64,000 nt of DNA from Enterococcus florum. GTDB lineage: Bacteria > Bacillota > Bacilli > Lactobacillales > Enterococcaceae. The translations under genes and the position numbers were made by a program. Positions 8,209-18,752 of this stretch are shown here, one piece after another. The notes beneath the pieces were generated by a model. That model saw only the letters and a list, made by a program, of their open reading frames with translations. It had not been told where the DNA came from and did no database searches. Numbering within the stretch: position 1 is the stretch's first letter; each line of letters starts with the position of its first letter. The stretch spans positions 83,427-147,426 of the forward strand of contig NZ_BJCC01000019.1 in the NCBI RefSeq assembly GCF_004309355.1. The letters run 5' to 3'.

Positions 8209-9390
8209 ATGGAATTTCCGGTGAAAAAGTATTGTTTTTATGCCTACTCCTTCTTCACAGGCCTCTTGTTTTTCATGCCTGTTTTATTAAACATTTATTT
8301 GAACCGAAACATTGAGGTTCAGACTATTTTTTTGATCGAGATCGTCTATTCATTGTCTATTTTCGTCTTTGAAATTCCTTCAGGGGTATTAGGGGATAGA
8401 TATGGTCATGGGCGCATTGTTTGCATCGGATTGATTGGAAATTTTTTGACCTATCTTTGTTTTTCACTTGCCCAAGGGATCATTGCTATGTGCATTATTC
8501 AAGCAATGCTGGGGCTGTTTGGCAGTTTCATCAGCGGATCAGACAAAGTCCGCTTTTTTAGTTTGTTAAAGACTACGTATGATAATCAATCAGTGTTTCA
8601 TATTCAGAAAAGGGCGAACGTTTTATTCATAGCGGCCAATTTGATCAGTTTTATTAGCAGTGGGTACCTTATGAGGATCGATAGTTCCGGAAGTTTCGTG
8701 ATGTTGGGAACTGCTTTGGGAGTCATTGGTTCATTCATTGTTTTTATTCTTGCAAATCGTCAATTGAAGTTAACTGATCAACCTAAGCAAAGCCAAAGCC
8801 CTGTGATCAAGCCTTCATTTTCATTTCACTCCTTTTGGGCACATAAAGAGCTTTTGTCTTGGTGTATTGTGTCAGGCATTTTATTAGCTATTTTGGAAAA
8901 TTACTACTGGATCATCCAAATCTATTATGATCATTTAGACTTCTCAAATGAGACTGTGGGGATTTTGTTTATGGCGAGTTGCCTGATCACGATCGCATGC
9001 AGCCGGTTATCATTATTCCACGGGAAAAGCAGCAAAGGATATATTCTATTGTTGGTCTTCCCCATTAGCTATTTGATGATGCCGATCCCTTCGGTGTTGG
9101 TGGTTCCTGTGGTTGTCATTCTATATTCGATCATGAAAATTGAGTTGCGGCCGTTTTTAGAAAATAAGATCTTGGAATTACAGGGAAACCACCCCTCTAC
9201 CAATATTTCGATCGTCTCTTGGATCAATCATTTTATTCAAGTGTTTTTCTTATTGATCTATTCGCTTATTTTTTCTTTTTTATCGTTTGGGTATGCAGTT
9301 GTGTTATTGGGTGTGATTATTCTTTTTGCAGTGTTAATCAGTTTAAAAATGATGATCAACTCAAGAAACGCGGAGCAACAGACAAGTTGA
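8209..9390 (+). CDS. MFS transporter, substrate unknown
   Basis: A 393-residue major facilitator superfamily protein with about twelve hydrophobic segments in two halves separated by a polar loop (about residues 185-205, RQLKLTDQPKQSQSPV). The loop 2-3 signature of the superfamily is seen as GVLGDRYGHGRIV (about residue 60). The closest general look is that of small drug or metabolite exporters of Firmicutes, but no motif identifies the substrate. Start ATG 8209 is preceded by GAAGGGG (8192-8198). It faces the convergent quinone-reductase gene; the two 3' ends are separated by a hairpin at 9407-9446. Confidence 0.8.
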   Translation: MEFPVKKYCFYAYSFFTGLLFFMPVLLNIYLNRNIEVQTIFLIEIVYSLSIFVFEIPSGVLGDRYGHGRIVCIGLIGNFLTYLCFSLAQGIIAMCIIQAMLGLFGSFISGSDKVRFFSLLKTTYDNQSVFHIQKRANVLFIAANLISFISSGYLMRIDSSGSFVMLGTALGVIGSFIVFILANRQLKLTDQPKQSQSPVIKPSFSFHSFWAHKELLSWCIVSGILLAILENYYWIIQIYYDHLDFSNETVGILFMASCLITIACSRLSLFHGKSSKGYILLLVFPISYLMMPIPSVLVVPVVVILYSIMKIELRPFLENKILELQGNHPSTNISIVSWINHFIQVFFLLIYSLIFSFLSFGYAVVLLGVIILFAVLISLKMMINSRNAEQQTS

Positions 9391-9401
9391 TTTCAATTAG
9401 C

Positions 9402-9446
9402 AAAAAAATATCCCGAACTAGCAGAGGCATGCTGGTTCGGGATATT
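9402..9446 (-). terminator. Terminator of the minus-strand oxidoreductase gene
   Basis: Arms AATATCCCGAAC (9407-9418) and its complement (9435-9446) form a perfect 12-bp stem with an inner AGCA/TGCT pairing. The A7 run at 9402-9408 reads as a T-run only on the minus strand, so it ends the leftward gene; on the plus strand it may still pause transcripts from the MFS gene. Confidence 0.75.
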
Positions 9447-9462
9447 GAAGTTCATAAATTGT

Positions 9463-10473
9463 TTAATACTGGATAACCAATTTGCCGATCATTTGGTTTG
9501 ACTCGATCTTTTGATGAGCCTGATAAAAAATTTTCGGGGAGAAGCCAGACAATTTTTCAGTGACCGTTGATTGCAGCTGATTTTGGTCTAGTAAATGGGC
9601 TAGCAGCTTCAGTGCTTCTCCTTGGGTCTCAATTTGATAATTGTAGTCTGTTTTAGCAAACATATACTCCCAAGCAAAAGTACCGGATTTATTTTTCAAT
9701 CTTGCTAAATCGTGATCTTTCTTGGTTTCGACGATCGAAGCCAAATAACCAAAGGGTTGAAGCAAATCAGACATCTCATCAAAGTAATGATCGCTCGAAT
9801 GCAGCATCAAGATATACGGAAGTTCAGTATACCCTAGCTTATTTAGTTGTTTAGTCAAATTTTTATGATGATTCAAAACGATGTCTGCGCCCATTTGTAA
9901 GCACCATTCTTTTGAGGAATCACGTGAGGCTGTAGTGATGACCGTGAGCCCTGCCCATTTAGCAAGCTGCGTTGCGATCGAACCTACACCGCCCGAACCA
10001 TTAACAATCAAGATCGTTCCTTGATTTTTCTCTTTTTCAGGTACAAGAGGCAGCTGTTCGAATAATAATTCATAAGCAGTCAAAAAGGTCAGGGGCATTG
10101 CGGCAGCGTCTTCTGTCGTGATCGACTCAGGCAATTTTGCTGCGATTCGGCGATCAACGATCATTTTTTCACTGTAACTACCGCTGCGAGTCGTTGTTCC
10201 AGCAAAGAACACGCGGTCACCGGCAACCAAATCGCTGACTTTTGCTCCAACCTGTGTAACAATACCGACGCTGTCAAAACCAAGAATATGAGGTGCTTTA
10301 GTCCCTTTGCCGGTTTGTCGCAATTTTGTGTCAACTGGGTTGATTGAAACAGCAACATTTTGGACCATGATATCGTACTCATTTAATTTAGGCAATAAAA
10401 TCTCAAATATTTGAAATTGATTTCCTTCTGAAAGCTCAAAGCCCTTTTCAAAACCAATTGCTCTTGAAATCAT
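9463..10473 (-). CDS. Zinc-type alcohol dehydrogenase family / NADPH:quinone reductase-like protein
   Basis: A 336-residue medium-chain dehydrogenase/reductase. The N-terminal GroES-like domain contains SINPVDTKLR and ILGFDSVGIVTQVG, the nucleotide fold contains VNGSGGVGSIATQLAKWAG (dinucleotide-binding glycine run), and the protein resembles the zinc-less 'alcohol dehydrogenase family 1' group (NPVDTK...PGDRVFFAG, LTSxTAxELLF). The catalytic and structural zinc cysteines of classic ADHs are absent, so NADPH-dependent reduction of quinones or enals is more likely than alcohol oxidation. The frame runs 29 codons further upstream, but ATG 10473 has AAAAGGAGA at 10481-10489 and gives the normal N-terminus MISRAIGFEKG. 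Divergent from clpB; its upstream region carries an imperfect palindrome. Confidence 0.85.
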   Translation of the reverse strand: MISRAIGFEKGFELSEGNQFQIFEILLPKLNEYDIMVQNVAVSINPVDTKLRQTGKGTKAPHILGFDSVGIVTQVGAKVSDLVAGDRVFFAGTTTRSGSYSEKMIVDRRIAAKLPESITTEDAAAMPLTFLTAYELLFEQLPLVPEKEKNQGTILIVNGSGGVGSIATQLAKWAGLTVITTASRDSSKEWCLQMGADIVLNHHKNLTKQLNKLGYTELPYILMLHSSDHYFDEMSDLLQPFGYLASIVETKKDHDLARLKNKSGTFAWEYMFAKTDYNYQIETQGEALKLLAHLLDQNQLQSTVTEKLSGFSPKIFYQAHQKIESNQMIGKLVIQY

Positions 10474-10515
10474 GCATTCATCTCCTTTTCCCTGAGATAG
10501 GGAATCGTTTTTAGG

Positions 10516-10544
10516 AAGGATATTGTTTTGGCACAATATTCCTT
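10516..10544. promoter_or_regulatory. Imperfect palindrome before the oxidoreductase gene
   Basis: AAGGATATTGT / ACAATATTCCTT, a 10-11 bp inverted repeat with one unpaired base and a 6-base centre, 43 bases upstream of the minus-strand start. Position and symmetry suggest an operator for an unknown regulator; it matches no operator I recognise. Confidence 0.4.
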
Positions 10545-10605
10545 TGTTGAATTTTAGCATTTTCTTTAAGAGTGTTCGAAGATTATGCTTTTTACCTTTT
10601 TACTC

Positions 10606-10635
10606 TTTGACCAATTCTGACCAAAGAAGTATACT
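10606..10635 (+). promoter_or_regulatory. clpB promoter with overlapping CtsR box
   Basis: TTGACC (10607-10612), a 17-base spacer and TATACT (10630-10635) form a near-consensus housekeeping promoter. TTTGACC-AAT-TCTGACC (10606-10622) is the complement of the CtsR heptad repeat GGTCAAA-N3-GGTCAAA with one mismatch, and it covers the -35 box, so CtsR bound there would block RNA polymerase until heat stress. Confidence 0.85.
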
Positions 10636-10665
10636 ATACTTGAGAATATTTTTGGAGGTCGAACG

Positions 10666-13266
10666 ATGAATATTGAAAAAATGACTACCACGCTACAAGA
10701 AGCGATTGCTGAAGCGCAACAGATTGCAGTGACAAGACATCATCAAGAGATCGATATTGCTCATTTATGGAAGATCTTTTTACAACCCAATCATTTTGGT
10801 CGTAATTTTTATACAGATGCTGGTATTGACATAAACGCATTTGAACAAGAAATTGACCGAGCTTTGGATGATTATCCAACGGTTTCTGGCGGAAATATCC
10901 GCTATGGTCAAAATCTAAGTCAAAATTTGTTTACCCTATTAAATGAAGCGAATCAATTGCGCAGTTCCTATGGAGATGAGTACTTATCGACTGAGATCGT
11001 CTTATTGGGATTAATGAAACTAAAGAATCATCGATTAACCAAATACTTAATTCAGCAAGGGCTGACCGAAAAAGTGGTGCAGCAAGCAATAGAAACCATT
11101 CGAGGGGGAGAGCGTGTGACTTCTCAAAATCAAGAAGAAACGTATAAAGCATTAGAAAAATATGGTGTGGATTTGGTCCAGCAAGTAAAGAACGGCAAAC
11201 AAGATCCGATCATTGGGCGCGATGAGGAAATTCGAGATGTGATTCGAATCCTCTCCCGCAAGACAAAAAACAATCCTGTTTTGATCGGGGAGCCTGGTGT
11301 TGGGAAGACCGCGATCGTTGAAGGGTTGGCACAACGAATCGTGCGAAAGGACGTTCCCGAGAATCTAAAGGATAAGACGATTTTTTCTTTAGATATGGGC
11401 TCATTGATCGCTGGTGCAAAATTTCGCGGTGAATTCGAAGAACGCCTAAAATCAGTACTAAAAGAAATCAAAAAGTCTGATGGTCAGATCATCTTATTTA
11501 TTGATGAGATTCATAACATTGTCGGTGCTGGCAAAACAGAGGGCAGTATGGACGCCGGAAATTTATTAAAACCAATGCTGGCGCGAGGAGAACTACATTT
11601 AATCGGTGCCACCACTTTGGATGAGTATCGTCAATACATGGAAAAGGACAAGGCACTGGAACGCCGCTTCCAAAAGGTTTTAGTCAAAGAGCCAACAGTT
11701 GAAGATACGATCAGCATTTTGAGAGGGTTGAAGGAACGCTTTGAGATCCATCACAGTGTAAATATTCATGACAATGCGTTAGTTGCTGCGGCGACTTTAT
11801 CAGATCGATATATCACGGATCGGTTTTTACCAGACAAAGCGATCGATCTTGTCGATGAAGCCAGTGCTAGTATTCGGGTTGAAATGAATTCAATGCCGAC
11901 AGAATTAGATCAAGTGACCAGACGCTTGATGCAGCTTGAAATCGAAGAGGCCGCGTTAAAGAGAGAAACCGATGAGGCCAGCAAAAAACGGTTGAACAAT
12001 TTGCAGGAAGAATTGGCTGATCTAAGAGAAGAAGTCAATACGATGAAATTGCAGTGGGAAACGGAAAAAGAGGAAGTCAATGCAGTTTCCAACAAACGGG
12101 CGGAGATTGATCAAGCAAAGCATGAATTGGAAGATGCAGAAAACAATTACGATCTTGAACGGGCCGCTGTTTTGCGGCATGGAACGATTCCGAAATTGGA
12201 ACAGGAATTAGTAGATCTGGAAAATAAAAATACAGAAAGCCAATTGCGAATGGTTCAGGAATCAGTTACCGAAAATGAGATTGCTCAGGTCGTTGGGCGG
12301 CTGACAGGGATCCCCGTTACCAAATTGGTAGAAGGTGAGCGCGAAAAATTATTGAGCCTGAACGCCACGTTGCATCAACGTGTAATCGGCCAAGATGAGG
12401 CGGTGGATGCTGTAAGCGATGCTGTATTGCGTTCTCGCGCCGGATTGCAGGATCCCAATCGTCCGTTAGGTTCCTTCCTTTTCCTAGGGCCGACTGGAGT
12501 CGGAAAAACCGAGCTGGCGAAAGCCTTGGCGGAAAATTTATTTGATTCAGAAGATCACATGGTTCGAATCGACATGAGTGAATACATGGAAAAGCATGCG
12601 GTGTCCCGTCTGGTGGGAGCACCTCCAGGATATGTCGGTTATGAAGAAGGTGGGCAGCTGACCGAGGCGGTTCGCAGAAATCCATACACGATCATTTTGT
12701 TGGACGAGATCGAAAAGGCTCATCCGGATGTCTTTAATATTTTGTTGCAGGTGTTAGACGATGGGCGCCTGACTGATTCTAAGGGAAGGCTTATTGATTT
12801 TAAAAATACGGTCTTGATCATGACCAGCAATATCGGTTCTCAGCTGTTGTTAGAGGGGGTAACAGCTGATGGAATGATTCCAGAATCCATCCAAGAGCAA
12901 GTGATGACGATGCTTCGAGGACACTTTAAACCAGAATTTCTGAATCGTATCGATGACACGATCTTGTTCACGCCGTTAAGCTTAGAAGACGTCACCATGA
13001 TTGTAGAAAAAATTGTCAAACAATTGTCTTCTCGGCTAGAAGAGCAAGATATTCAGTTAGTGATCACTGAACAAGCGAAAACTTGGATTGCCAAACAAGC
13101 TTATGAGCCACAATACGGGGCTCGCCCACTCAAACGGTTTATTACTCGCGAAGTAGAGACTCCGTTGGCAAAAGAGATCATTGCAGGGCGGGTCATGCCT
13201 AAAACAAAAGTAACCATCGAACATCTTGGAGAACAGCTGGTTTTTCAAAATGAAACCTTTGAATAA
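10666..13266 (+). CDS. clpB: ATP-dependent disaggregase ClpB
   Basis: Hexameric AAA+ chaperone that, with DnaK, pulls polypeptides out of aggregates after heat stress. The 866-residue protein has the full ClpB layout: N-domain (1-about 145), NBD1 with Walker A GEPGVGKT (about 205) and [13 protein letters not shown], the long M-domain coiled coil (about 405-525, rich in E/K heptads) that separates ClpB from ClpC/ClpE, and NBD2 with [13 protein letters not shown] (about 606) and [13 protein letters not shown]. No ClpP-binding IGF/LGF tripeptide loop is evident, fitting a ClpP-independent chaperone. TTGGAGG precedes ATG 10666. It is monocistronic, behind a CtsR-controlled promoter and ahead of a strong terminator. 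Confidence 0.97.
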   Translation: MNIEKMTTTLQEAIAEAQQIAVTRHHQEIDIAHLWKIFLQPNHFGRNFYTDAGIDINAFEQEIDRALDDYPTVSGGNIRYGQNLSQNLFTLLNEANQLRSSYGDEYLSTEIVLLGLMKLKNHRLTKYLIQQGLTEKVVQQAIETIRGGERVTSQNQEETYKALEKYGVDLVQQVKNGKQDPIIGRDEEIRDVIRILSRKTKNNPVLIGEPGVGKTAIVEGLAQRIVRKDVPENLKDKTIFSLDMGSLIAGAKFRGEFEERLKSVLKEIKKSDGQIILFIDEIHNIVGAGKTEGSMDAGNLLKPMLARGELHLIGATTLDEYRQYMEKDKALERRFQKVLVKEPTVEDTISILRGLKERFEIHHSVNIHDNALVAAATLSDRYITDRFLPDKAIDLVDEASASIRVEMNSMPTELDQVTRRLMQLEIEEAALKRETDEASKKRLNNLQEELADLREEVNTMKLQWETEKEEVNAVSNKRAEIDQAKHELEDAENNYDLERAAVLRHGTIPKLEQELVDLENKNTESQLRMVQESVTENEIAQVVGRLTGIPVTKLVEGEREKLLSLNATLHQRVIGQDEAVDAVSDAVLRSRAGLQDPNRPLGSFLFLGPTGVGKTELAKALAENLFDSEDHMVRIDMSEYMEKHAVSRLVGAPPGYVGYEEGGQLTEAVRRNPYTIILLDEIEKAHPDVFNILLQVLDDGRLTDSKGRLIDFKNTVLIMTSNIGSQLLLEGVTADGMIPESIQEQVMTMLRGHFKPEFLNRIDDTILFTPLSLEDVTMIVEKIVKQLSSRLEEQDIQLVITEQAKTWIAKQAYEPQYGARPLKRFITREVETPLAKEIIAGRVMPKTKVTIEHLGEQLVFQNETFE

Positions 13267-13306
13267 AGCAAATAATAAGGTTATGTAAACTGAAAATAAA
13301 TAAGCA

Positions 13307-13370
13307 AAGTGAAAACGATAAATTTGTGATGAAAACTTTCATGAATATTCGTTTTCACTTGCTTTTTTTT
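13307..13370 (+). terminator. Intrinsic terminator of clpB
   Basis: AAGTGAAAACGA (13307-13318) pairs perfectly with TCGTTTTCACTT (13349-13360), followed by GC and a T8 run. The 30-base loop is large. Confidence 0.75.
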
Positions 13371-13398
13371 GTCAAAACATAGATAATCGCACTATATT
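13369..13398 (+). promoter_or_regulatory. xpt promoter
   Basis: TTGTCA (13369-13374), 18-base spacer, TATATT (13393-13398). The predicted start lies at about 13404, immediately at the P1 helix of the riboswitch. The -35 overlaps the T-run of the clpB terminator. Confidence 0.55.
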
Positions 13399-13402
13399 TC
13401 AA

Positions 13403-14138
<736 letters not shown>

Positions 14139-14140
14139 AC

Positions 14141-15445
14141 GTGAAAAATCAAAACGGAAAAGCGGCTATTTTAGGTCTTCAACATCTTTTAGCGATGTAT
14201 GCTGGGGCGGTTGCTGTTCCATTGTTGATCGGAACAGGGTTAGGATTTAATGAATCTCAAATGACCTATCTGATTTCAATCGATATATTCATGTGCGGAG
14301 CGGCAACTTTGCTTCAATTAACTGTAACAAAATTTTTCGGGATTGGATTGCCTGTGGTCCTAGGCTGTGCCATTCAGGCGGTGGCCCCGTTGATTCTGAT
14401 TGGACAAAGCAAAGGAATCGGAGCGATCTATGGATCGATCATCGCTTCTGGAATTTTCATTGTGTTGATTGCCGCTTTTTTCTCAAAAATTAAACGTCTT
14501 TTTCCGCCTCTTGTGACCGGGACGATCATTACTACGATCGGGTTGACCCTGATTCCAGTAGCAGTCGGAAAAATGGGCGGCGGCGATGCTGCAGCTGTCA
14601 ATTTTGGCGACCCAACGTCATTGTTATTGGCTTTTGTCACAATCGCCCTGATTTTGGGTCTTCAAATTTTTGCAAAAGGATTTATTCGTTCGATCGCTGT
14701 TTTGATAGGATTAGTTGCAGGAACATCTCTGGCTGCAATGGTTGGTCTAGTTGAATTCTCGGCGATCGGACATGCGCCTTTTTTTCACGTGCCCCAACCC
14801 TTTTATTTTGGAACGCCAACCTTTGATTTCTCATCGATTTTGTTAATGATTATTATTTCGATCGTTAGTTTAGTTGAATCTACTGGAGTGTATTTTGTTT
14901 TAGGTGATATTATCCATAAAAAGGTGACTGAAAACGACTTGAAGCGCGGATATCGTGCAGAGGGATTGGCCGTTCTACTTGGAGGTATTTTTAATACGTT
15001 TCCCTACACTGGTTTTTCGCAAAATGTTGGACTGGTTCAATTGTCTGGGATCAAGACGCGACGTCCAATCTACTTTTCTGCTTTTTTACTGATTTTTCTT
15101 GGATTGTTTCCTAAAGTAGGGGCTTTGGCTCAAATCATTCCCGAACCAGTGCTAGGCGGAGGAATGTTAGTGATGTTCGGAATGGTTGCTGTCCAAGGAA
15201 TGAAGATGCTTTCTCAAGTGGATTATCAAGATGAAAAAAATCTTTTGATCATTGCCGTTTCGATCGGTTTTGGTCTGGGGTTTAACTCGATTCCCGCACT
15301 TTTCAGCAAATTGCCTGAGACAGTTCAAATGTTTACCAGTAATGGCATCGTCATGAGCAGTTTGTCTTCCATAGTATTGAATCTCTTGTTTCATGGATTG
15401 CCTAAATCAAAAGCAGTAACAACCCATTTAAGAACTGACCCCTAA
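14141..15445 (+). CDS. pbuX: Xanthine permease (NCS2 family)
   Basis: Proton-coupled nucleobase symporter of the NCS2/uracil-xanthine family that imports xanthine. The 434 residues contain about 14 hydrophobic segments, opening with LGLQHLLAMYAGAVAVPLLIG, a family hallmark, and the conserved sequence GIFNTFPYTGFSQNVGLVQLSGIKTR (NCS2 motif, quoted here only in its core FPYTGFSQNVGLV) near residue 285. GTG start at 14141, with GAGGAGG in the end of xpt as ribosome site. Being in one transcript with xpt behind a guanine switch supports xanthine or guanine as substrate. Confidence 0.92.
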   Translation: MKNQNGKAAILGLQHLLAMYAGAVAVPLLIGTGLGFNESQMTYLISIDIFMCGAATLLQLTVTKFFGIGLPVVLGCAIQAVAPLILIGQSKGIGAIYGSIIASGIFIVLIAAFFSKIKRLFPPLVTGTIITTIGLTLIPVAVGKMGGGDAAAVNFGDPTSLLLAFVTIALILGLQIFAKGFIRSIAVLIGLVAGTSLAAMVGLVEFSAIGHAPFFHVPQPFYFGTPTFDFSSILLMIIISIVSLVESTGVYFVLGDIIHKKVTENDLKRGYRAEGLAVLLGGIFNTFPYTGFSQNVGLVQLSGIKTRRPIYFSAFLLIFLGLFPKVGALAQIIPEPVLGGGMLVMFGMVAVQGMKMLSQVDYQDEKNLLIIAVSIGFGLGFNSIPALFSKLPETVQMFTSNGIVMSSLSSIVLNLLFHGLPKSKAVTTHLRTDP

Positions 15446-15471
15446 AAAGAAGCGATTTTTGCTTCTTTTTT
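15444..15471 (+). terminator. Terminator of xpt-pbuX
   Basis: AAAAAGAAGC / GCTTCTTTTT with a 7-base GATTTTT loop, running into T-rich sequence; the stem overlaps the pbuX stop codon. Confidence 0.75.
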
Positions 15472-15662
15472 ATTATAGTTGCAATACATACCGGAAAGTA
15501 TTGTGAATAAAATTGCTTTCATAGTCAAATTTGAAAGTTCCCACGAAAATTTAACTCGTGCTTGTTTTATTCAAACTAAAAGGCAAGTTAAATCTCTAAT
15601 AAATGTACCAGTGTCTGACACTCCTTAATCAAATTACCCTTTAACAGTAGACTTTTTTAGTT
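15472..15662. other. Non-coding stretch between pbuX and the purE control region
   Basis: No gene is visible. It holds a small CAATAC/GTATTG hairpin (15482-15503) and a perfect 13-base palindrome AGTGTCTGACACT (15610-15622) of unknown meaning. The PurR boxes and the purE promoter follow. Confidence 0.5.
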
Positions 15663-15706
15663 AAACACGAACATTAAATAAAAATAGTGATTTATCATTC
15701 GAATTT
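15663..15706 (+). promoter_or_regulatory. Paired PurR boxes of purE
   Basis: AAACACGAACATT (15663-15675) matches the PurBox consensus AWWWCCGAACWWT at 11 of 13 positions; ATCATTCGAATTT (15694-15706) matches its inverted form at 10 of 13. Opposite orientation with 18 bases between is the arrangement known for Bacillus-type PurR. The same layout recurs before purC. Confidence 0.75.
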
Positions 15707-15710
15707 CGTT

Positions 15711-15739
15711 TTGACTTCCACAAGGTTGATTGTTAAAAT
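15711..15739 (+). promoter_or_regulatory. purE promoter
   Basis: TTGACT (15711-15716), 17-base spacer, TAAAAT (15734-15739); starts just 5 bases after the second PurR box. Confidence 0.75.
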
Positions 15740-15766
15740 ATGGATGAATAGCGAAAGGAGCAATTT

Positions 15767-16255
15767 ATGAAGCCTGAGGTTGCAGTAATAATGGGAAGCT
15801 CTTCTGATTGGGAGACAATGAAGCATGCGTGTGACAGTTTGGATGAATTAGACATTTCATATGAAAAAAAAGTTGTTTCAGCACACCGAACACCTGATTT
15901 AATGTTCGAGTTTGCAGAAAAAGCCAGAAAACGAGGAATCAAGGTGATTATTGCTGGAGCGGGGGGAGCTGCTCATTTGCCAGGCATGGTCGCAGCGAAA
16001 ACGACGCTGCCGGTGATCGGTGTACCTGTGCAATCCAGAGCCTTAAATGGCTTAGACTCCCTGTTGTCGATCGTTCAAATGCCAGGTGGAGTACCTGTTG
16101 CAACGACAGCTATCGGAAAAGCAGGTGCAACAAATGCAGGACTACTTGCAGCACAGATGCTTTCAATGTATGATGAGAAAATAGCTGTACGTTTAGAGAA
16201 AAAGAGACAGCAAATGAGCGAAATTGTATTGGAAAGTAGTGAACAACTTGGTTAA
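15767..16255 (+). CDS. purE: N5-carboxyaminoimidazole ribonucleotide mutase
   Basis: Converts N5-CAIR to CAIR in de novo purine synthesis, partner of PurK. The 162-residue class I PurE shows the substrate-binding loop [12 protein letters not shown] (residues 6-17) with its catalytic histidine in SAHRTPD (about 43), and the glycine-rich [14 protein letters not shown] segment. AAAGGAG precedes ATG 15767. It is first in the purE-purK-purB unit and its end overlaps the purK start. Confidence 0.97.
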   Translation: MKPEVAVIMGSSSDWETMKHACDSLDELDISYEKKVVSAHRTPDLMFEFAEKARKRGIKVIIAGAGGAAHLPGMVAAKTTLPVIGVPVQSRALNGLDSLLSIVQMPGGVPVATTAIGKAGATNAGLLAAQMLSMYDEKIAVRLEKKRQQMSEIVLESSEQLG

Positions 16256-17369
16256 TTTTGTACAGCCGGGAGCAACGATCGGCATCGTCGGCGGTGGTCA
16301 ACTGGGACGGATGATGGCTGTTAGTGCGAAGGAAATGGGCTTTCGTGTGGGAATCATTGATCCTACCAGAGACTGTCCAGCAGCACAAATCGCGGATTGG
16401 CATATCGCTGCAGAGTATAACGATCAATCAGCATTGAAAGAGATGGCACGACGTTCCGATGTCGTCACTTATGAATTTGAAAATGTCGATGTTGACGCGA
16501 TCAATCAAATCATTAATAAAGTAAGTGTACCGCAAGGCACGGATCTTTTGGCGATCACCCAAGATCGTTTATTGGAGAAATCATTTTTAGAAGGAAATAA
16601 CATCGTTATCGCGCCTTATGCGACGATCATCAGTCCAACGGATATCCAAGATGCCATCGATGGTATCGGCTATCCGTGTGTATTGAAAACAACGCGAGGC
16701 GGATACGACGGACATGGACAATATGTTTTGAAAAGTACCTCAGATCTTGCGCCTGCCATGAACTTGCTGCGATCAGGCACCTGTGTTTTAGAGGCCTGGA
16801 TCCCGTTCGAGAAAGAACTGTCTGTATTGGTCACTGGCAATGAGCAAGGAGAATATGTCACCTTCCCAATCGCGGAAAACCTTCATCGAAACAATATCCT
16901 GCATGAAACGATCGTTCCTGCACGCATAGAGGAAATGGTCGCCAAAGAGGCGCAACGAATCGCAAAGGTGATCGCGGAAGGAGTAGAATTGACCGGAACA
17001 CTGTGTGTAGAAATGTTCTTGACGAAGGCGGGAGCTCTTTATGTAAATGAATTAGCTCCACGACCTCATAATTCTGGACATTATACAATTGAGGCGTGTT
17101 CAATGAGTCAGTTCGATGCGCATATTCGTGGAATTTGCGGTTGGCCCTTGAGTCAACCAAGGTTGTTGTCAGAGGCAGTAATGGTTAATATTTTAGGCCA
17201 GCACATTTCTGGAACGTTGAAAGCTATTCCAGAAAAACCTGAATGGCATTTTCATTATTATGGAAAAGCAGAGGCCAAAGAGAACCGAAAAATGGGACAT
17301 GTTACGGTTTTGACTAAAAATCTTTCCCAAACGCTGCAGGAGATTGAACATACCAACATTTGGGACTGA
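16239..17369 (+). CDS. purK: N5-carboxyaminoimidazole ribonucleotide synthase
   Basis: ATP-grasp enzyme that makes N5-CAIR from AIR, bicarbonate and ATP. Seen: N-terminal Rossmann-like motif [19 protein letters not shown]-grasp lysine segment [17 protein letters not shown], and the C-terminal metal region [17 protein letters not shown]. Length about 375 fits. The start is uncertain: GTG 16239 is given, but TTG 16248 (better distance to GGAAAG at 16231-16236) and TTG 16224 are in frame; all overlap the end of purE, so translation is coupled. Confidence 0.93.
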   Translation: MNNLVNFVQPGATIGIVGGGQLGRMMAVSAKEMGFRVGIIDPTRDCPAAQIADWHIAAEYNDQSALKEMARRSDVVTYEFENVDVDAINQIINKVSVPQGTDLLAITQDRLLEKSFLEGNNIVIAPYATIISPTDIQDAIDGIGYPCVLKTTRGGYDGHGQYVLKSTSDLAPAMNLLRSGTCVLEAWIPFEKELSVLVTGNEQGEYVTFPIAENLHRNNILHETIVPARIEEMVAKEAQRIAKVIAEGVELTGTLCVEMFLTKAGALYVNELAPRPHNSGHYTIEACSMSQFDAHIRGICGWPLSQPRLLSEAVMVNILGQHISGTLKAIPEKPEWHFHYYGKAEAKENRKMGHVTVLTKNLSQTLQEIEHTNIWD

Positions 17370-17413
17370 TTGAAGACAGACCCTTTTACTAAAAAACAGT
17401 TAGGAGCAATTTG

Positions 17414-18706
17414 ATGATCCCTCGTTATACAAGACCCGAAATGGGCACTATTTGGAGCGATGAGAACCGATACAAAGCTTGGTTGGAAGTGGAGATTTTG
17501 GCAGACGAAGCCTGGGCGGAGTTAGGGGAGATCCCTAAAGAGGACGTAAAAAAAATCCGCGAAAAGGCCAGTTTTAACATCGATCGGATTCTCGAAATCG
17601 AGCAATCTACAAAACATGATGTTGTTGCATTTACACGTGCTGTTTCAGAGACCTTAGGCGAAGAACGTAAATGGGTCCATTACGGGTTGACAAGTACAGA
17701 CGTTGTTGATACAGCCTACGGGTATCTATATAAACAAGCAAATGATCTTCTGAGACAGGATCTGCAAGAATTTTTAACGATTATTGGAGAAAAGGCTAAG
17801 GAACACAAGCATACTGTTATGATGGGGCGTACTCATGGTGTTCATGCGGAGCCGACCACATTCGGTTTAAAATTAGCAACCTGGTATTCAGAGATGAAAC
17901 GTAATATCGAACGCTTTGATCATGCTGCCAAGGGTGTAGAAGCTGGAAAGATTTCTGGTGCAGTGGGTACCTTCGCCAACATTCCTCCTTTTGTTGAAGC
18001 TTATGTTTGCGAAAAACTGGGGATTCGTCCTCAAGAAGTTTCTACTCAAGTTTTGCCACGAGATTTGCATGCAGAGTATTTTTCTGCACTGGCTTTGATT
18101 GCAACCTCAGTTGAACGTTTTGCCACTGAAATTCGGGGATTACAAAAGTCAGAAACACGTGAAGTGGAAGAGTTTTTCGCGAAAGGTCAAAAGGGATCCT
18201 CCGCGATGCCTCACAAACGTAATCCGATCGGTTCTGAAAATATGACTGGTTTGGCTCGTGTGGTTCGAGGACACATGGTTACAGCGTTTGAGGATGTTGC
18301 ATTGTGGCATGAGCGTGATATTTCACACTCTTCTGCGGAACGCATCATTGTTCCTGATACAACTATTTTAGTCGATTATATGCTTCATCGTTTCGGAAAT
18401 ATTGTAAAGAATCTGACTGTCTTTCCAGAAAATATGAAACGCAATATGCAAGCGACCTTTGGTTTGATCTACAGCCAACGAGTGATGCTGCAGCTTATTG
18501 ATAAAGGCATGACCAGAGAAGAAGCTTATGACCTTGTACAACCCAAAACAGCCTACGCTTGGGACCACCAAAAGGATTTCCGTCCGCTGTTGGAAGAGGA
18601 TGAAAAAATCACTAAGGTATTGTCTCAGAAAGATCTAGATGATGCTTTCGATTATCATTACCATCTGAAGAATGTAGAAGAAGTGTTTGAACGAATCGGA
18701 CTATAA
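17414..18706 (+). CDS. purB: Adenylosuccinate lyase
   Basis: Acts twice in purine synthesis: SAICAR to AICAR plus fumarate, and adenylosuccinate to AMP. The 430-residue protein carries the fumarase/aspartase superfamily signature [11 protein letters not shown] (about residue 262), the first catalytic region TSTDVVDTA and the histidine region [12 protein letters not shown]. It starts [20 protein letters not shown], the normal N-terminus; TTAGGAG is the ribosome site and an in-frame TTG one codon earlier is possible. It closes the purEKB unit and ends at a two-way terminator. Confidence 0.96.
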   Translation: MIPRYTRPEMGTIWSDENRYKAWLEVEILADEAWAELGEIPKEDVKKIREKASFNIDRILEIEQSTKHDVVAFTRAVSETLGEERKWVHYGLTSTDVVDTAYGYLYKQANDLLRQDLQEFLTIIGEKAKEHKHTVMMGRTHGVHAEPTTFGLKLATWYSEMKRNIERFDHAAKGVEAGKISGAVGTFANIPPFVEAYVCEKLGIRPQEVSTQVLPRDLHAEYFSALALIATSVERFATEIRGLQKSETREVEEFFAKGQKGSSAMPHKRNPIGSENMTGLARVVRGHMVTAFEDVALWHERDISHSSAERIIVPDTTILVDYMLHRFGNIVKNLTVFPENMKRNMQATFGLIYSQRVMLQLIDKGMTREEAYDLVQPKTAYAWDHQKDFRPLLEEDEKITKVLSQKDLDDAFDYHYHLKNVEEVFERIGL

Positions 18707-18717
18707 AAATGGTAAAC

Positions 18718-18752
18718 AAAAAAACCGCTTGTCATAAGACAGCGGTTTTTTT
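18718..18752. terminator. Bidirectional terminator between purB and the convergent orphan gene
   Basis: Stem ACCGC-TGTC / GACA-GCGGT with one bulged T and an ATAA loop, flanked by A7 on the left and T7 on the right, so it can end transcripts from both sides. Confidence 0.85.

Noticed and set aside
12317-12685. 122-codon minus-strand frame inside clpB
   Set aside because: Lies wholly opposite a certain gene, shows no protein-like composition, ribosome site or promoter; it mirrors clpB codons.
10666-13266. ClpC or ClpE instead of ClpB
   Set aside because: The long M-domain coiled coil, the 866-residue length and lack of a zinc finger or a ClpP loop fit ClpB.
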